Assembly: GCF_022637395.1 (NCBI RefSeq)
Contig: NZ_CP093337.1
Coordinates: forward strand, 2,998,501-3,062,500
DNA length: 64,000 nt
Origin: Shinella sp. H4-D48
GTDB taxonomy: Bacteria; Pseudomonadota; Alphaproteobacteria; Rhizobiales; Rhizobiaceae
Reading direction: 5' to 3'
The translations under genes were made by a program, and so were the position numbers. Every line of letters starts with the position of its first letter. Position 1 is the stretch's first letter. Of the stretch, positions 31,296-41,200 are shown piece after piece. The notes beneath the pieces are model-generated. The model saw nothing but the letters and a program-made list of their open reading frames with translations. It was not told the origin of the DNA and did not search any database.

Positions 31296-31757
31296 TCAGC
31301 CGGGGCCCTTCAACCGCTTCGCAATCAGCGTCTTCAGGAACTCGCGAACCTCGCGATAGGAGGCGAGAATCTGGTCGCGCGTGCCGGTTGCGACCGTCGG
31401 ATCGGGGGTCGGCCAGTACATGACGTCCACGGCCATGGAACGCGTGAGTTCAAGCGCGGCGTGGTGGGCTTCCGGTGCCAGCGTGACGATGAGGTCGAAA
31501 TAGTCGTCTTCCAGGTCCTCCAGCGACCGGGGCACATGACGGCCGAGCGACAGGTCGACCTCGCCCAGCACCGCATCGACGAAGGGGTCGCGCTCACCGG
31601 GGCGCACGCCCGCCGAGGCGACGTAGATGCCGGGCAGCATGTCACGCGCCAGCACTTCGGCCATGGGCGAGCGCACGGCATTCATGCGGCACATGAAGAG
31701 AATCGAACGGGGCGTTCGCGGCGCATCGATATCGGGTGCCGGGAAAACGCCCTCCAT
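31296..31757 (-). CDS. Low-molecular-weight phosphatase family protein
   Basis: About 153 residues. The P-loop CRMNAVRS matches the CX5R(S/T) of low-molecular-weight protein tyrosine phosphatases and arsenate reductases, and YWPTPDPTV carries the DP motif with the acid Asp. The substrate is not known. Two starts are possible (31790 and 31757); the latter overlaps the UPF0262 stop region and is chosen tentatively. It is co-directional with hisD and infA. Confidence 0.85.
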   Translation of the reverse strand: MEGVFPAPDIDAPRTPRSILFMCRMNAVRSPMAEVLARDMLPGIYVASAGVRPGERDPFVDAVLGEVDLSLGRHVPRSLEDLEDDYFDLIVTLAPEAHHAALELTRSMAVDVMYWPTPDPTVATGTRDQILASYREVREFLKTLIAKRLKGPG

Positions 31758-31761
31758 CCAC

Positions 31762-32238
31762 TCACCCGCGCCAGTAGAGAACGCAGACAAGCGTGAACAG
31801 GCGGCGGGCCGTATCGAAGTCGAATTTGATCTTGCCCGACAGCCGGTCCATCAGTGTCTGGGAACCCTCGTTATGGATGCCGCGCCGCCCCATGTCGATC
31901 GCCTCGATCTGGCTGGGCGTGGCGGACCGGATCGCCTGATAGTAGCTCTCGCAGATCATGAAATAGTCCTTCACGATGCGGCGGAAGGGCGTGAGCGAGA
32001 GAATATGCGTGGCGACCGGCTCGCCGTCTTCCGTGCGTATGGCGAACACGAGCCTGGAATCGACCAGCGACAGATGGAGACGATAGGGCCCGCCGCCATG
32101 GCCGACGGGCTCGAAGGTATTTTCCTCGATGAGATCGAAGATGGCAACGGCACGCTCGTGCTCCACATCCGGCGTGGCGCGGCCGATCGTCTCGTCCAGC
32201 ACCACATCGCAGAGGCGGAAGTTGCCCTTCGTGGCCAT
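31762..32238 (-). CDS. UPF0262 family protein
   Basis: 158 residues with the conserved UPF0262 segments [40 protein letters not shown] and [16 protein letters not shown]. Family restricted to alphaproteobacteria; function unknown. Lies directly after hisD (three-base gap) in the conserved murA–infA block. Confidence 0.9.
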   Translation of the reverse strand: MATKGNFRLCDVVLDETIGRATPDVEHERAVAIFDLIEENTFEPVGHGGGPYRLHLSLVDSRLVFAIRTEDGEPVATHILSLTPFRRIVKDYFMICESYYQAIRSATPSQIEAIDMGRRGIHNEGSQTLMDRLSGKIKFDFDTARRLFTLVCVLYWRG

Positions 32239-32241
32239 GGA

Positions 32242-33540
32242 CTAGCCTTCCAGGTTGAGACGGATGGCAACGGAGCGGGCGTGGGCGCCGAGCCCTTCAG
32301 CTTCGGCGAGTGTAATGGCGGCAGGACCAAGCGCACGGAGCTGCTCGGCGCCAAGCCGCAGGATCGAGGTGCGCTTCATGTAATCGAGCACGGAAAGCCC
32401 CGAAGAGAAGCGGGCGGACCGGGCGGTGGGCAGGACGTGGTTGGAGCCGCCGACATAATCCCCTATCACCTCGGGCGTGTGGCGACCGACGAAGATGGCG
32501 CCGGCATTGCGGATTTCCGCCATCAGCGCATCAGGATCGGCCGTTGCGATCTCCAGATGCTCGGCGGCGATGCGGTTGGCCAGCGGAATGCTCTTCTTCA
32601 GGTTCGGAACGAGGATGATGGCGCCGAAATCGCGCCAGCTGGCGGCAGCGGTTTCAGCACGCTCCAGCGTCTTCAACTGCCTGTGGACCGCCGCCTCCAC
32701 CGCATCCGCCAGCACAACGCTGTCCGTGACGAGGATGGACTGGGCGCCGGCATCGTGTTCGGCCTGGGCGAGCAGGTCGGCGGCCAGCCAATCGGGATCA
32801 TTGTCGCTGTCGGCGATGACCAGCACTTCCGAGGGCCCCGCGATCATGTCGATGCCGACAGTGCCGAAGACCTGGCGCTTGGCGGCGGCGACGAAGGCAT
32901 TGCCCGGGCCGGTGATCTTCGCGACGGGCGCGATGGTCTCTGTACCATAGGCAAGGGCAGCGACGGCCTGTGCGCCGCCGATGCGATAAATCTCGTCGAC
33001 GCCCGCAATGCGGGCGGCGGCGAGGACGGCCGGGTTGATTGCGCCTTCCTTGGCGGGAACGACCATGACGACACGCGGCACGCCGGCCACCTTGGCCGGC
33101 ATCGCATTCATCAGAACGGAGCTCGGATAGCTCGCCGTGCCGCCGGGAACGTAGAGGCCGACGGCGTCGATCGCCGTCCAGCGCGAGCCGAGACCCACGC
33201 CGATATCGTCCTCGTAGATGTCGTCCTTCGGCTTCTGGCGGGCGTGGTGCTTTTCGATGCGCTGCGCGGCAAGTTCCAGCGCGGCGATGATCTTCGGATC
33301 AACCGCGTCAAAGGCGGCGTCGATTTCCTCGAGCGAGACGCGCATGGAGGTGGTCGCGAAATCGAGGCCGTCAAATTTTTTGGAATAGTCGGCGAGCGCC
33401 TTGTCGCCGCGCGCGCGCACATCATCGATGATCGCGCGCACAATGGCGTTAACGTCCTCGGAGACCTCTCGCTTGGTGGTCAGGAACGCAGCGAACCGGC
33501 TTTCGAAATCGCTGCTCTGGTAGTCAAGTCTGATCGCCAA
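32242..33540 (-). CDS. hisD: Histidinol dehydrogenase
   Basis: 432 residues. HisD converts histidinol to histidine in two NAD-dependent steps. Recognisable blocks: GLGSRWTAIDAVGLYVPGG, ITGPGNAFVAAAKRQVFG, DLLAQAEHDAGAQSILVT, EHLEIATADP and SGLSVLDYMKRTS. The start codon is TTG (33538-33540), giving MAIRLDYQ; no better ATG is nearby. It lies in the DUF2948–hisD–UPF0262 operon, the usual rhizobial position, away from the main his operon. Confidence 0.96.
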   Translation of the reverse strand: MAIRLDYQSSDFESRFAAFLTTKREVSEDVNAIVRAIIDDVRARGDKALADYSKKFDGLDFATTSMRVSLEEIDAAFDAVDPKIIAALELAAQRIEKHHARQKPKDDIYEDDIGVGLGSRWTAIDAVGLYVPGGTASYPSSVLMNAMPAKVAGVPRVVMVVPAKEGAINPAVLAAARIAGVDEIYRIGGAQAVAALAYGTETIAPVAKITGPGNAFVAAAKRQVFGTVGIDMIAGPSEVLVIADSDNDPDWLAADLLAQAEHDAGAQSILVTDSVVLADAVEAAVHRQLKTLERAETAAASWRDFGAIILVPNLKKSIPLANRIAAEHLEIATADPDALMAEIRNAGAIFVGRHTPEVIGDYVGGSNHVLPTARSARFSSGLSVLDYMKRTSILRLGAEQLRALGPAAITLAEAEGLGAHARSVAIRLNLEG

Positions 33541-33585
33541 GTCGTCCGTCCCTGTCGTCTCCGGCTGAAAAGCCGGTTCATGCTC

Positions 33586-34023
33586 TCAAACCGCTGGATG
33601 GCGGGGTTTCAAGCTGGTTTCCCATGCTCCGCCCGTATCTGCAAGCTGAACTTCGACGCATTCCACATCGAGCGCGATGGAGGCATTGCCGGAGAGCACG
33701 AGTTCCAGCGTTCCCTCGGGGCCTTCGCCGTTCGGCGTGAAGTCGATGGCGAGCAGTGAGAGGACCGCATCCTTGTCCTTCCGGTCAATGCCGATCGAAC
33801 GCACCGCATTGACGCGCTTGAAGGCGATGGCCGCCCGCCGGCGCTCGAAACTCTTGCCGCGCCCGCCCGCCTTTTCCCACACGAAGCGGTTGACGACCAC
33901 GGAGAAGACGTGATGGCGGGCGTCATAGGCGAGGCCGTCGGTCTTGAAGACCGCATCCTGCAGGTGGGCCGATACGACGGAGAGATCTTCCGTGTCGAGG
34001 GCAAACAATTTCAGGCTGTCCAT
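33586..34023 (-). CDS. DUF2948 family protein
   Basis: 145 residues, MDSLKLFALDTEDLSVVSAH…, with NRFVWEKAG and RRRAAIAFKRVNAVRS. Conserved in Rhizobiales between murA and hisD; function unknown. Confidence 0.85.
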   Translation of the reverse strand: MDSLKLFALDTEDLSVVSAHLQDAVFKTDGLAYDARHHVFSVVVNRFVWEKAGGRGKSFERRRAAIAFKRVNAVRSIGIDRKDKDAVLSLLAIDFTPNGEGPEGTLELVLSGNASIALDVECVEVQLADTGGAWETSLKPRHPAV

Positions 34024-34172
34024 GGTCGGGTCCTTTGCGCAGGCTGTGCGGCATCTCGTATATTAGACCACGAGATAGGACGGCGTGCGGCCGACTGCAA
34101 CTGCAAGGGGCGGAGCGTTTACAAAAACGCCCCGCCCCTTGTCTGCATGTTAACCCTGCCGCGGCCGACCGG

Positions 34173-35465
34173 TCAGTCGCTGACGCGTTCGACGATGGCG
34201 CCGCACCGTGTGAGCTTCTCTTCCAGGCGCTCGAATCCGCGGTCGAGATGGTAGACGCGCGAGACCATGGTTTCGCCTTCGGCGGCGAGGCCCGCAATGA
34301 CGAGCGAAACGGAGGCGCGCAGGTCGGTCGCCATGACCGGAGCGCCGCGCAGGCGCTCGACGCCTTCGATCTTGGCGGTCTGGCCGGAAAGCGAAATCTT
34401 CGCACCGAGGCGGGCCAGTTCCTGCACATGCATGAAGCGGTTTTCGAAAATCGTCTCGGTGATGTGCGAAATGCCGTTCGACTTGGTCATCAGGCCCATG
34501 AACTGGGCCTGCAGGTCCGTGGGGAAGCCCGGGAAGGGATCGGTCACAACGTCGACCGGCTTGATGCCGCCGCCGTTGCGCACAACGCGGATGCCGCTTT
34601 CCGTTGACGTGATTTCCGCGCCGGAACGGCGGATCGCTTCAAGAGCCGTTTCGAGCAGGGACGCGTCCGTACCTTCCAGCACCACGTCGCCGCCCGTCAT
34701 GGCAACGGCCATGGCGTAGGTGCCGGTCTCGATGCGGTCGGGCAGAACACGGTGGCGCGCGCCGGAAAGCTGGTTGACGCCTTCGATGGTGATGGTCGAG
34801 GTGCCCGCGCCTGATATCTTCGCGCCCATGGCGTTGAGGCACTTGGCGAGATCCTGCACCTCCGGTTCGCGCGCGGCGTTGCCGATGACCGTCGTGCCCT
34901 TGGCGAGCGTCGCGGCCATCATCATGACATGGGTGGCACCGACGGAGACTTTCGGGAAAGTATAACGCGCGCCGATGAGGCCGCCCTGCGGCGCGGTCGC
35001 CTCGATATAGCCGCCATCGATCTCGAGCTTGGCGCCGAGCGCCGCAAGGGCCTCGATGAAAAGGTCTACCGGGCGCGTACCGATGGCGCAGCCACCTGGC
35101 AGCGAAACGCGGGCCTTGCCTTCACGCGCCAGAAGCGGGCCGATCACCCAGAAGGAGGCGCGCATCTTGGAGACCAGCTCGTAGGGTGCCGTCGTGTCGA
35201 CAATATTGCGCGATGTGAAGGTGACGGTGCGCGAATAGCCCTCGCCCTGGCGCTCGCGGCGCCCATTGACGGTGATATCGGCGCCGTGGTTGCCGAGAAT
35301 GCGGATGAGCTGTTCGACATCGGCCAGATGCGGCACGTTTTCCAGCGTCAGCGTGTCGTCGGTGAGGAGCGACGCGATCATCAGCGGCAGCGCTGCATTC
35401 TTGGCACCCGAAATCGGGATGATACCCTTGAGTTCGTTGCCGCCTACAATCCTGATACGATCCAT
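34173..35465 (-). CDS. murA: UDP-N-acetylglucosamine 1-carboxyvinyltransferase
   Basis: 430 residues. MurA transfers enolpyruvate from PEP to UDP-GlcNAc, the first committed step of peptidoglycan synthesis in the cytoplasm. Evidence: [18 protein letters not shown] at the N-terminus, the catalytic Cys in [15 protein letters not shown] and [16 protein letters not shown]. The Cys implies fosfomycin sensitivity. First gene of the minus-strand block. Confidence 0.97.
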   Translation of the reverse strand: MDRIRIVGGNELKGIIPISGAKNAALPLMIASLLTDDTLTLENVPHLADVEQLIRILGNHGADITVNGRRERQGEGYSRTVTFTSRNIVDTTAPYELVSKMRASFWVIGPLLAREGKARVSLPGGCAIGTRPVDLFIEALAALGAKLEIDGGYIEATAPQGGLIGARYTFPKVSVGATHVMMMAATLAKGTTVIGNAAREPEVQDLAKCLNAMGAKISGAGTSTITIEGVNQLSGARHRVLPDRIETGTYAMAVAMTGGDVVLEGTDASLLETALEAIRRSGAEITSTESGIRVVRNGGGIKPVDVVTDPFPGFPTDLQAQFMGLMTKSNGISHITETIFENRFMHVQELARLGAKISLSGQTAKIEGVERLRGAPVMATDLRASVSLVIAGLAAEGETMVSRVYHLDRGFERLEEKLTRCGAIVERVSD

Positions 35466-35633
35466 GTGCGATTACGGGCCGGGCCCGCCTTTCTCGAAGA
35501 ATATCGGCGTTCGGAGATGGCGGCCTCTTTAGAGCATCGCAAAAGAAAAATGAAGCCCGCGCCGGTGGCCCGCCTCAGGCGAGCCCCGGTTTGAAAAATC
35601 ACCCCCGTCGCCTTCTGCTGAAGACAGGCCCGA

Positions 35634-35834
35634 CTAACCGTCCGATTCGTCTTTTTTTGCGGCAGCCGGCGCAGCCGGCAGACCGGTCGTCTCATCGGCC
35701 GCCCCCGCACGCCGGGCGCGCGCCTGCTGCTTGCGGCGCTGGAGATTGTCGCGCAGCGTCCTGGCCAGCCGCTCGGCGCGAATCTCCGCTTCCGTCCTGA
35801 TCTTCCTGTCTTTCGTTTCGTCCGTGCCGCTCAT
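35634..35834 (-). CDS. Small basic conserved hypothetical protein
   Basis: 66 residues, MSGTDETKDRKIRTEAEIRA…, Arg/Lys/Ala-rich helix (LRDNLQRRKQQARARRAG) and acidic C-terminus. GAGAAGTGG precedes the ATG. Small proteins of this form are typical next to murA in Rhizobiaceae. Function unknown. Confidence 0.65.
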   Translation of the reverse strand: MSGTDETKDRKIRTEAEIRAERLARTLRDNLQRRKQQARARRAGAADETTGLPAAPAAAKKDESDG

Positions 35835-35982
35835 GCCACTTCTCATAACGAATTCCAGCAGATGAAAAAAGCGTGGCCGCCAACAGTTTTGTTGCAACAA
35901 ACGCCATTTCGCCGCTTGCACTGCCGAACCACCTATGGCAATAGGCCCTCGCTCACGCGAAACAGATGTTGTTTCGCCGGAT

Positions 35983-36057
35983 GCTGCTATAGCTCAGGGG
36001 TAGAGCACTCCCTTGGTAAGGGAGAGGCCGAGAGTTCAAATCTCTCTAGCAGCACCA
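35983..36057 (+). tRNA. tRNA-Thr (GGT)
   Basis: 75-nt cloverleaf with anticodon GGT in TTGGTAA, acceptor stem GCTGCTA/TAGCAGC, TTCAAAT loop and encoded CCA. Isolated between the small gene at 35634 and pbpC. Confidence 0.96.
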
Positions 36058-36116
36058 TTCTTACCCATTTTTTCCAAGATTGACGATTGTTTGCGAGTCG
36101 CCGCACGCGAGCGGGT

Positions 36117-38201
36117 TTACTCGATGAACACTCGCACGCTCGCCGCGCGGCCGGCGGCGTCTATGACTGTCAGGGTCGAAAAGCCCGCGCCTTCGGGCAT
36201 CCATTGGGTTGTGCGGCGGCGGGCGGCGTCGGGGAGGACCTTGCCGTTGGCGAGCCAGCGGAAAGGTGCGCGGCCGCCCTGGAGCTTCAGAACGAGGGGG
36301 GCGATGTCGGCGCCGGTCGTGGCGCCAAGTTCGACATGCGCGCCTTCCGGCGGATAGACGATCTGCGGGGCGGGCTCGCGCGCTACGGTCGCGACGAGGC
36401 CGTTTGCCGTCGTCGAGAAGCGGCGCAGGCTTGCGGGAAGTTCGGACTGGGCGATGCGCACCGCGCCGGAGGGCGCGCGTGGCAGGGCCGTGATGGCGAG
36501 GCCCGAGCGGGAAAAGGCCTCGAAGAGGATTGGCGCTGCTGCGCCATAGCCGGTCAGGCCGGGCACCGCGCCGTTGTCGGCCCGGCCGACCCAGACGCCG
36601 AGCACATGGCGGCCGTCATAGCCGACGGACCAGGCATCGCGGTAGCCGTAGCTCGTGCCGGTCTTGTAGGCGATGCCGAGACGGCGGCTGCCGGCGGGCG
36701 GCGTGACGGCCGAAAGCACATCCGAGACCTGCCAGACGGCCACGGGATCGAGCAGCGGATCGCCGTCTATCACCCCCGCATCGCCGGTGATGCCATCACC
36801 GAGCTTCACGGGCACGCCGCGGTTGGCGAGCGCCGCATAGAGCTGCGTGAGATCGCGCAGCGTGATGCCGAGACCGCCCAGACCGATCGCAAGGCCCGGC
36901 GTTTCGCCCGGCGGCAGGACGGGCCGTACTTCGGCGCGCCGGAAACGCACCATCATGCGCGTCGGGCCGACGGCTTCCAGAAGACGCACGGCCGGCACAT
37001 TGAGCGACATCTGCAGCGCCTTGCGCACGCTGACGTCACCTTGGTAGGTCATGTCGAAATTGCGCGGGCGATAGCCGGAAAAATCGGACGGGCGATCCTC
37101 GACGATGGTTTCCTGCGCGACGAGGCCCTCTTCGAAGGCAAGGCCGTAGATGAAAGGTTTGAGCGCGGAGCCCGGCGAGCGGCGGATACGCGTCATGTCG
37201 ATCCAGCCGGCGCGGCTGCCGTCGAAATAATCCGCGGAACCCACCTCACCGAGGATCTCGCCGGTGCGGGCATCCGCCATGATCATGGCGATGGAGACTT
37301 TCGGCCCCAGACGCTCGGCAGCCTCGCGAGCGACGGTCTCTAGGCCATCCTGCACGGTGCGATCGAGGGTCGTGCGGTGTTCCGTCTCCTTCGGGTCCTT
37401 GCGCAGCGCAAGCTCCGACAGGTGCGCGGCGAAGGCCGGAAGCTGACGCCGGCGATCCGGCACGGCCTCGCCGCCCGCGCGCTCCGCCTCGCCCTCGCCG
37501 ATCACTTCGGAAACCGCCATACGGGCCAGCACGCGCGCGCGCGCCGCTTCGGCTGCGGCACGATGCCGGTCCGGGCGGCGCTTTTCCGGCAATTGCGGCA
37601 GGGCGACGAGCAGCGCGGATTCGGCGACGGACAGGCGCTTCGGCTCCTTGCCGAACCAGGCGAGGCTCGCCGCGCGCACGCCTTCCAGGTTGCCGCCATA
37701 GGGCGCAAGCGTCAGATAGAGATCGAGGATCTCGGCCTTGGACAGCCGTCGCTCGAGCTGGATGGCGCGCGCCATCTGGCGCAGTTTGGCGAGAAGCGAG
37801 CGGTTTTCGCGCGGCTCGATCAGGCGCGCGACCTGCATGGAAAGCGTAGAGGCGCCCGAGACGATGCGGCCATTGCTGAGAAACTGCCCGGCCGCACGCA
37901 GCAGGGCCAGCGGATCGACGCCTGAATGCGCGCCGAACCGCCGGTCCTCATAGGCGACGAGCATGCGCAGGAACTGCGGATCGACATCGGCGGCCGTGGT
38001 CTTCAGCCGCCAATGACCCTCGGGCGTGGCGAAGGCGCGCAACAGGCGGTCGTCCCGGTCGAGCACCTCCTTCGACACGATGCCGGCGACATCGACCGGT
38101 GGCGGATAGGCACGATCCAAATGGTCGAGCCCTGCGGCGAGAGCGGCGATTGCCGCCGCCCCGCCGAGGGAGCCGATCAGGAGCTTGCGCCAGAGCGCCA
38201 T
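36117..38201 (-). CDS. pbpC: Penicillin-binding protein 1C
   Basis: 694 residues. N-terminal membrane anchor, then a glycosyltransferase (GT51) domain with VAYEDRRFGAHSGVDPLALL, a transpeptidase domain with SPGSALKPFIYG (SxxK) and YKTGTSYGYRDAW (KTG), and a C-terminal BiPBP-type beta domain. It polymerises and crosslinks peptidoglycan in the periplasm. It lies 14 bases after the alpha-2-macroglobulin gene, a conserved pairing in proteobacteria thought to link periplasmic defence and wall repair. Confidence 0.95.
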   Translation of the reverse strand: MALWRKLLIGSLGGAAAIAALAAGLDHLDRAYPPPVDVAGIVSKEVLDRDDRLLRAFATPEGHWRLKTTAADVDPQFLRMLVAYEDRRFGAHSGVDPLALLRAAGQFLSNGRIVSGASTLSMQVARLIEPRENRSLLAKLRQMARAIQLERRLSKAEILDLYLTLAPYGGNLEGVRAASLAWFGKEPKRLSVAESALLVALPQLPEKRRPDRHRAAAEAARARVLARMAVSEVIGEGEAERAGGEAVPDRRRQLPAFAAHLSELALRKDPKETEHRTTLDRTVQDGLETVAREAAERLGPKVSIAMIMADARTGEILGEVGSADYFDGSRAGWIDMTRIRRSPGSALKPFIYGLAFEEGLVAQETIVEDRPSDFSGYRPRNFDMTYQGDVSVRKALQMSLNVPAVRLLEAVGPTRMMVRFRRAEVRPVLPPGETPGLAIGLGGLGITLRDLTQLYAALANRGVPVKLGDGITGDAGVIDGDPLLDPVAVWQVSDVLSAVTPPAGSRRLGIAYKTGTSYGYRDAWSVGYDGRHVLGVWVGRADNGAVPGLTGYGAAAPILFEAFSRSGLAITALPRAPSGAVRIAQSELPASLRRFSTTANGLVATVAREPAPQIVYPPEGAHVELGATTGADIAPLVLKLQGGRAPFRWLANGKVLPDAARRRTTQWMPEGAGFSTLTVIDAAGRAASVRVFIE

Positions 38202-38215
38202 CGGTCCGCCCTCTC

Positions 38216-41200
38216 CTACTCGGCCTTTACGACCTGCATGCGGCCGGTCGCGGTACGGGCGGAATATTGCGGACGATACATGTCCTCCACCTGTGCGGCC
38301 GGCAGGTCATAGGTGCCGGGCGTGACGGCGCGCACGACATAGGCGACCGTCACATCGCGGTTGTTGCCCTCGCTGCGGTTGAAGGCCGCGACGAAGCGGT
38401 CGTAGCGGAACTCCGTATGCGCTGTCTCGGTCTCGCCGAGCCAATCGAAATTGGCGAGCTTCGCGCTATCGACCAGGCTCGGATTGTCGATCTCGAAACC
38501 GGCTGGCAGCAGGTCTGTGATGATGATACGCGAGGCCCAGTCGTTGTGCTCGGTCACCTTCAGCACGACGACGTAGCGTTCGTTCTGCCGGGCCTCCGTG
38601 ATATTGGCCTCCTCGCCGTCGAGCGTGTAGTAGGTGCGCTCGATGGCGAAGCCGTCGCCGCCGGCCGGCAGCGGATCGGCCGGGGCCGCCACCGTCGTCA
38701 GCATGGCCGAGACCGGCTCGCCGGTGCGGTTGGCGATGGTCAGCGGATTTTCCAGCAGGGACTTGCCCGTCATCTGCGCGGCATAGCCGCCGGCGTGTTC
38801 GGCGCCGTTGATTTCGAGCTTGAGGTTCTTGTCGGCGTCCTTCACGGAGCGCGCGGCAAGCAGCATCCAGGTCTGCTCCTGCGTGCTGGTCCAGCGCTTG
38901 TTTTCCCACTGCGTGCCGACCTGCTTGACCAGTTCGGGAATGATCGTCGGCACCGGACGGGCTTCGGCAGCCAGGGCCAGGATTGCCGCGCCGTCACGCA
39001 GCGACGAACCGTAGTCGCTGCGCGAGAGGCTGGCATTCATGATGCTGTCGCGAGACAGGCCAAGCGCATTGGAGAAGAGCGTCATGGACCGCTGCGCATC
39101 GCCGTAAAGGCCGAGCGCACCGGCGAGCTGTGCGCGGGCGAGCGGCGAGGTGAACTCCGACAGCTTTGTATCGGCGTAGTAGCGCAGGTCGCTGATCGCG
39201 GCCTTGCGGTTGCGGGCGAGCACATAGAGCGCATAGGCGATCTCGCTGCCCTGGTTGGAGACATTGACGTCATAGGACAGCGCGTTCTGCAGGTTGGAGA
39301 GCGCCTGCAGCATGGCCTGTTCCGGCACGTCGAACTTCTGTTCGCGGGCCCGCGTCAGGAAGTCCGTGACGAAGGCATCGAGCCACAGGTCGCCATAGCC
39401 CGGCGACCAGAGGCCGAAGCTGCCCGAGGAGGACTGGTTGGCAAGCACGCGGTAGATCGCTTCCTGCACGCGCTTTTGCGTTTCGGTATCCTCCGGCAGG
39501 CCGGACTGCTTGGACAGTTCGCTCAGATAGAGCAGCGGCAGCGCGCGGCTCGTCGTCTGCTCCGTGCAGCCATAGGGGTAGCGATCGAGCGACATCAGCA
39601 GCGCGGGAATGTCGAAGGCCGCGGCCCGCGACACGCTGAGGCTGACCGAAGCGCCGCCGAGCTGGCTGTCGGCCAGCAGCTGGTCGTCGATGGTCAGGCT
39701 GCCATTGGCGGCGATCTCGATCGGCCGGCGCGTGGTAATCGGCATGGCCGCGGGACGCACGGGCACGTTCAGCGCCTGCTCGAGCGACAGGCCGTTGCCG
39801 TCGGTGAGCGTCACGGTGACGAGGCCATCGCCGATCTCGCCGCCGACTAGCGGCAGGGTGAGCGCGGTCTTGGCGCCGGGTTGCAGCGACAGCGTCTGGC
39901 CCGCACCGGTCTGCTCGACCATCACCGAGGCATTGTGCGTGATCTCGACCCTGTAGTCTCCGGCGGGCGCATCGGTGTTGACGATGTCGAGCCTGAGGTC
40001 GGAACGGTCTCCGGGTGCGAGGAACTTCGGCAGGCTTGCCGTCACCACGATCGGATCACGGATGACGACGTCCTTGGACGCGCTGCCGACACCCGTCTTC
40101 GTCCAGGCTACGGCCATGATGCGGGCCGTGCCGTTGAACTGCGGAATGTCGAAGCTGACCTTCACGTTGCCGTCCGCATCGAGCTTTACGGGGCCTGCGA
40201 AGAAGGCCACGAGCTTTTCCGTCGGCGGGTTGCCCTGAAGGGCACCCTCGCCGCCGTCGCCGCCGGTGCGAAGGCGGCCGGTAGCTCCGAGCGAACCATC
40301 GATGAGGCGGCCGTAGAGGTCGCGGATTTCCATGCCGAGGCGGCGCTGGCCGAAATACCAGCCGGCCGGATCGGGCGCTTCGTAGCGCGTGAGGTTGAGA
40401 ATGCCGACATCGACGGCTGCGACCGTGACATAGGCCTCTTCATCCGCGCCCGCACCTGCAACCTTCAGCGAAATGTCGAGCGGCTGGCGCGGCAGCGTCT
40501 TTTCCGGCACGTCGAGCGAGACGTCGAGCTTGCGATCCGCCGGATCGACCTTCAGCCAGGTGATGCCGATGGCGCGCATGGGCATGCGGCTTTCCTGGTC
40601 GGAGCCCGGACGGAAGAGCGTCGCGGTGATGTAGGAGCCCGGCCCCCACGCCTCGGTGACGGGGATTTCGACCTCGCCCCCCTCGGCGCCGATTTCGGCG
40701 GTCTGGGTGGCGATCAGGCTTTCGGCACCGACCGTGATGAGAAGCTGGCCGGCATGACGAGGCGAGACTTTCAGCTTGGCCGTATCGCCAACCGCATAGT
40801 TTTCCTTGTCGAGCGAGATTTCCAGCGCATCGGGTGTTTCCGTGGATGTAGCGGCGACATACCAGCCGGCATCAAACTCCACGCTCGTCGCCGGGCCATC
40901 CGGCTCGGGGCTTTCGACCTCAAGGCGATAACGGCCCCACGTAACGGGTACGGAAATCTTGCCGCCATCGGCCGCGACATCCAGCGTTCCGTTGGCGATC
41001 TGCTTCGTCGAGAGAACAGGCTCGTAGCGCCACGAGCTGCCATCACGATACCACTGGTAATTCCGTTCGACGGACAGCAGCTTCCAGGGCAGGCCCTGCA
41101 TCGCTTCGCGCGCACCATCGGGTGTCACCGCCACGACGTTGAAGTTCGCGACGCTGTTTTCCGAAAGCTCACCCTGGAATTCCGGCTTCACGCCGATCAT

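Noticed and set aside
31627-33759. 710-residue plus-strand open frame
   Set aside because: It is antisense to hisD, UPF0262 and the phosphatase, which are clearly conserved. High GC creates long antisense frames.
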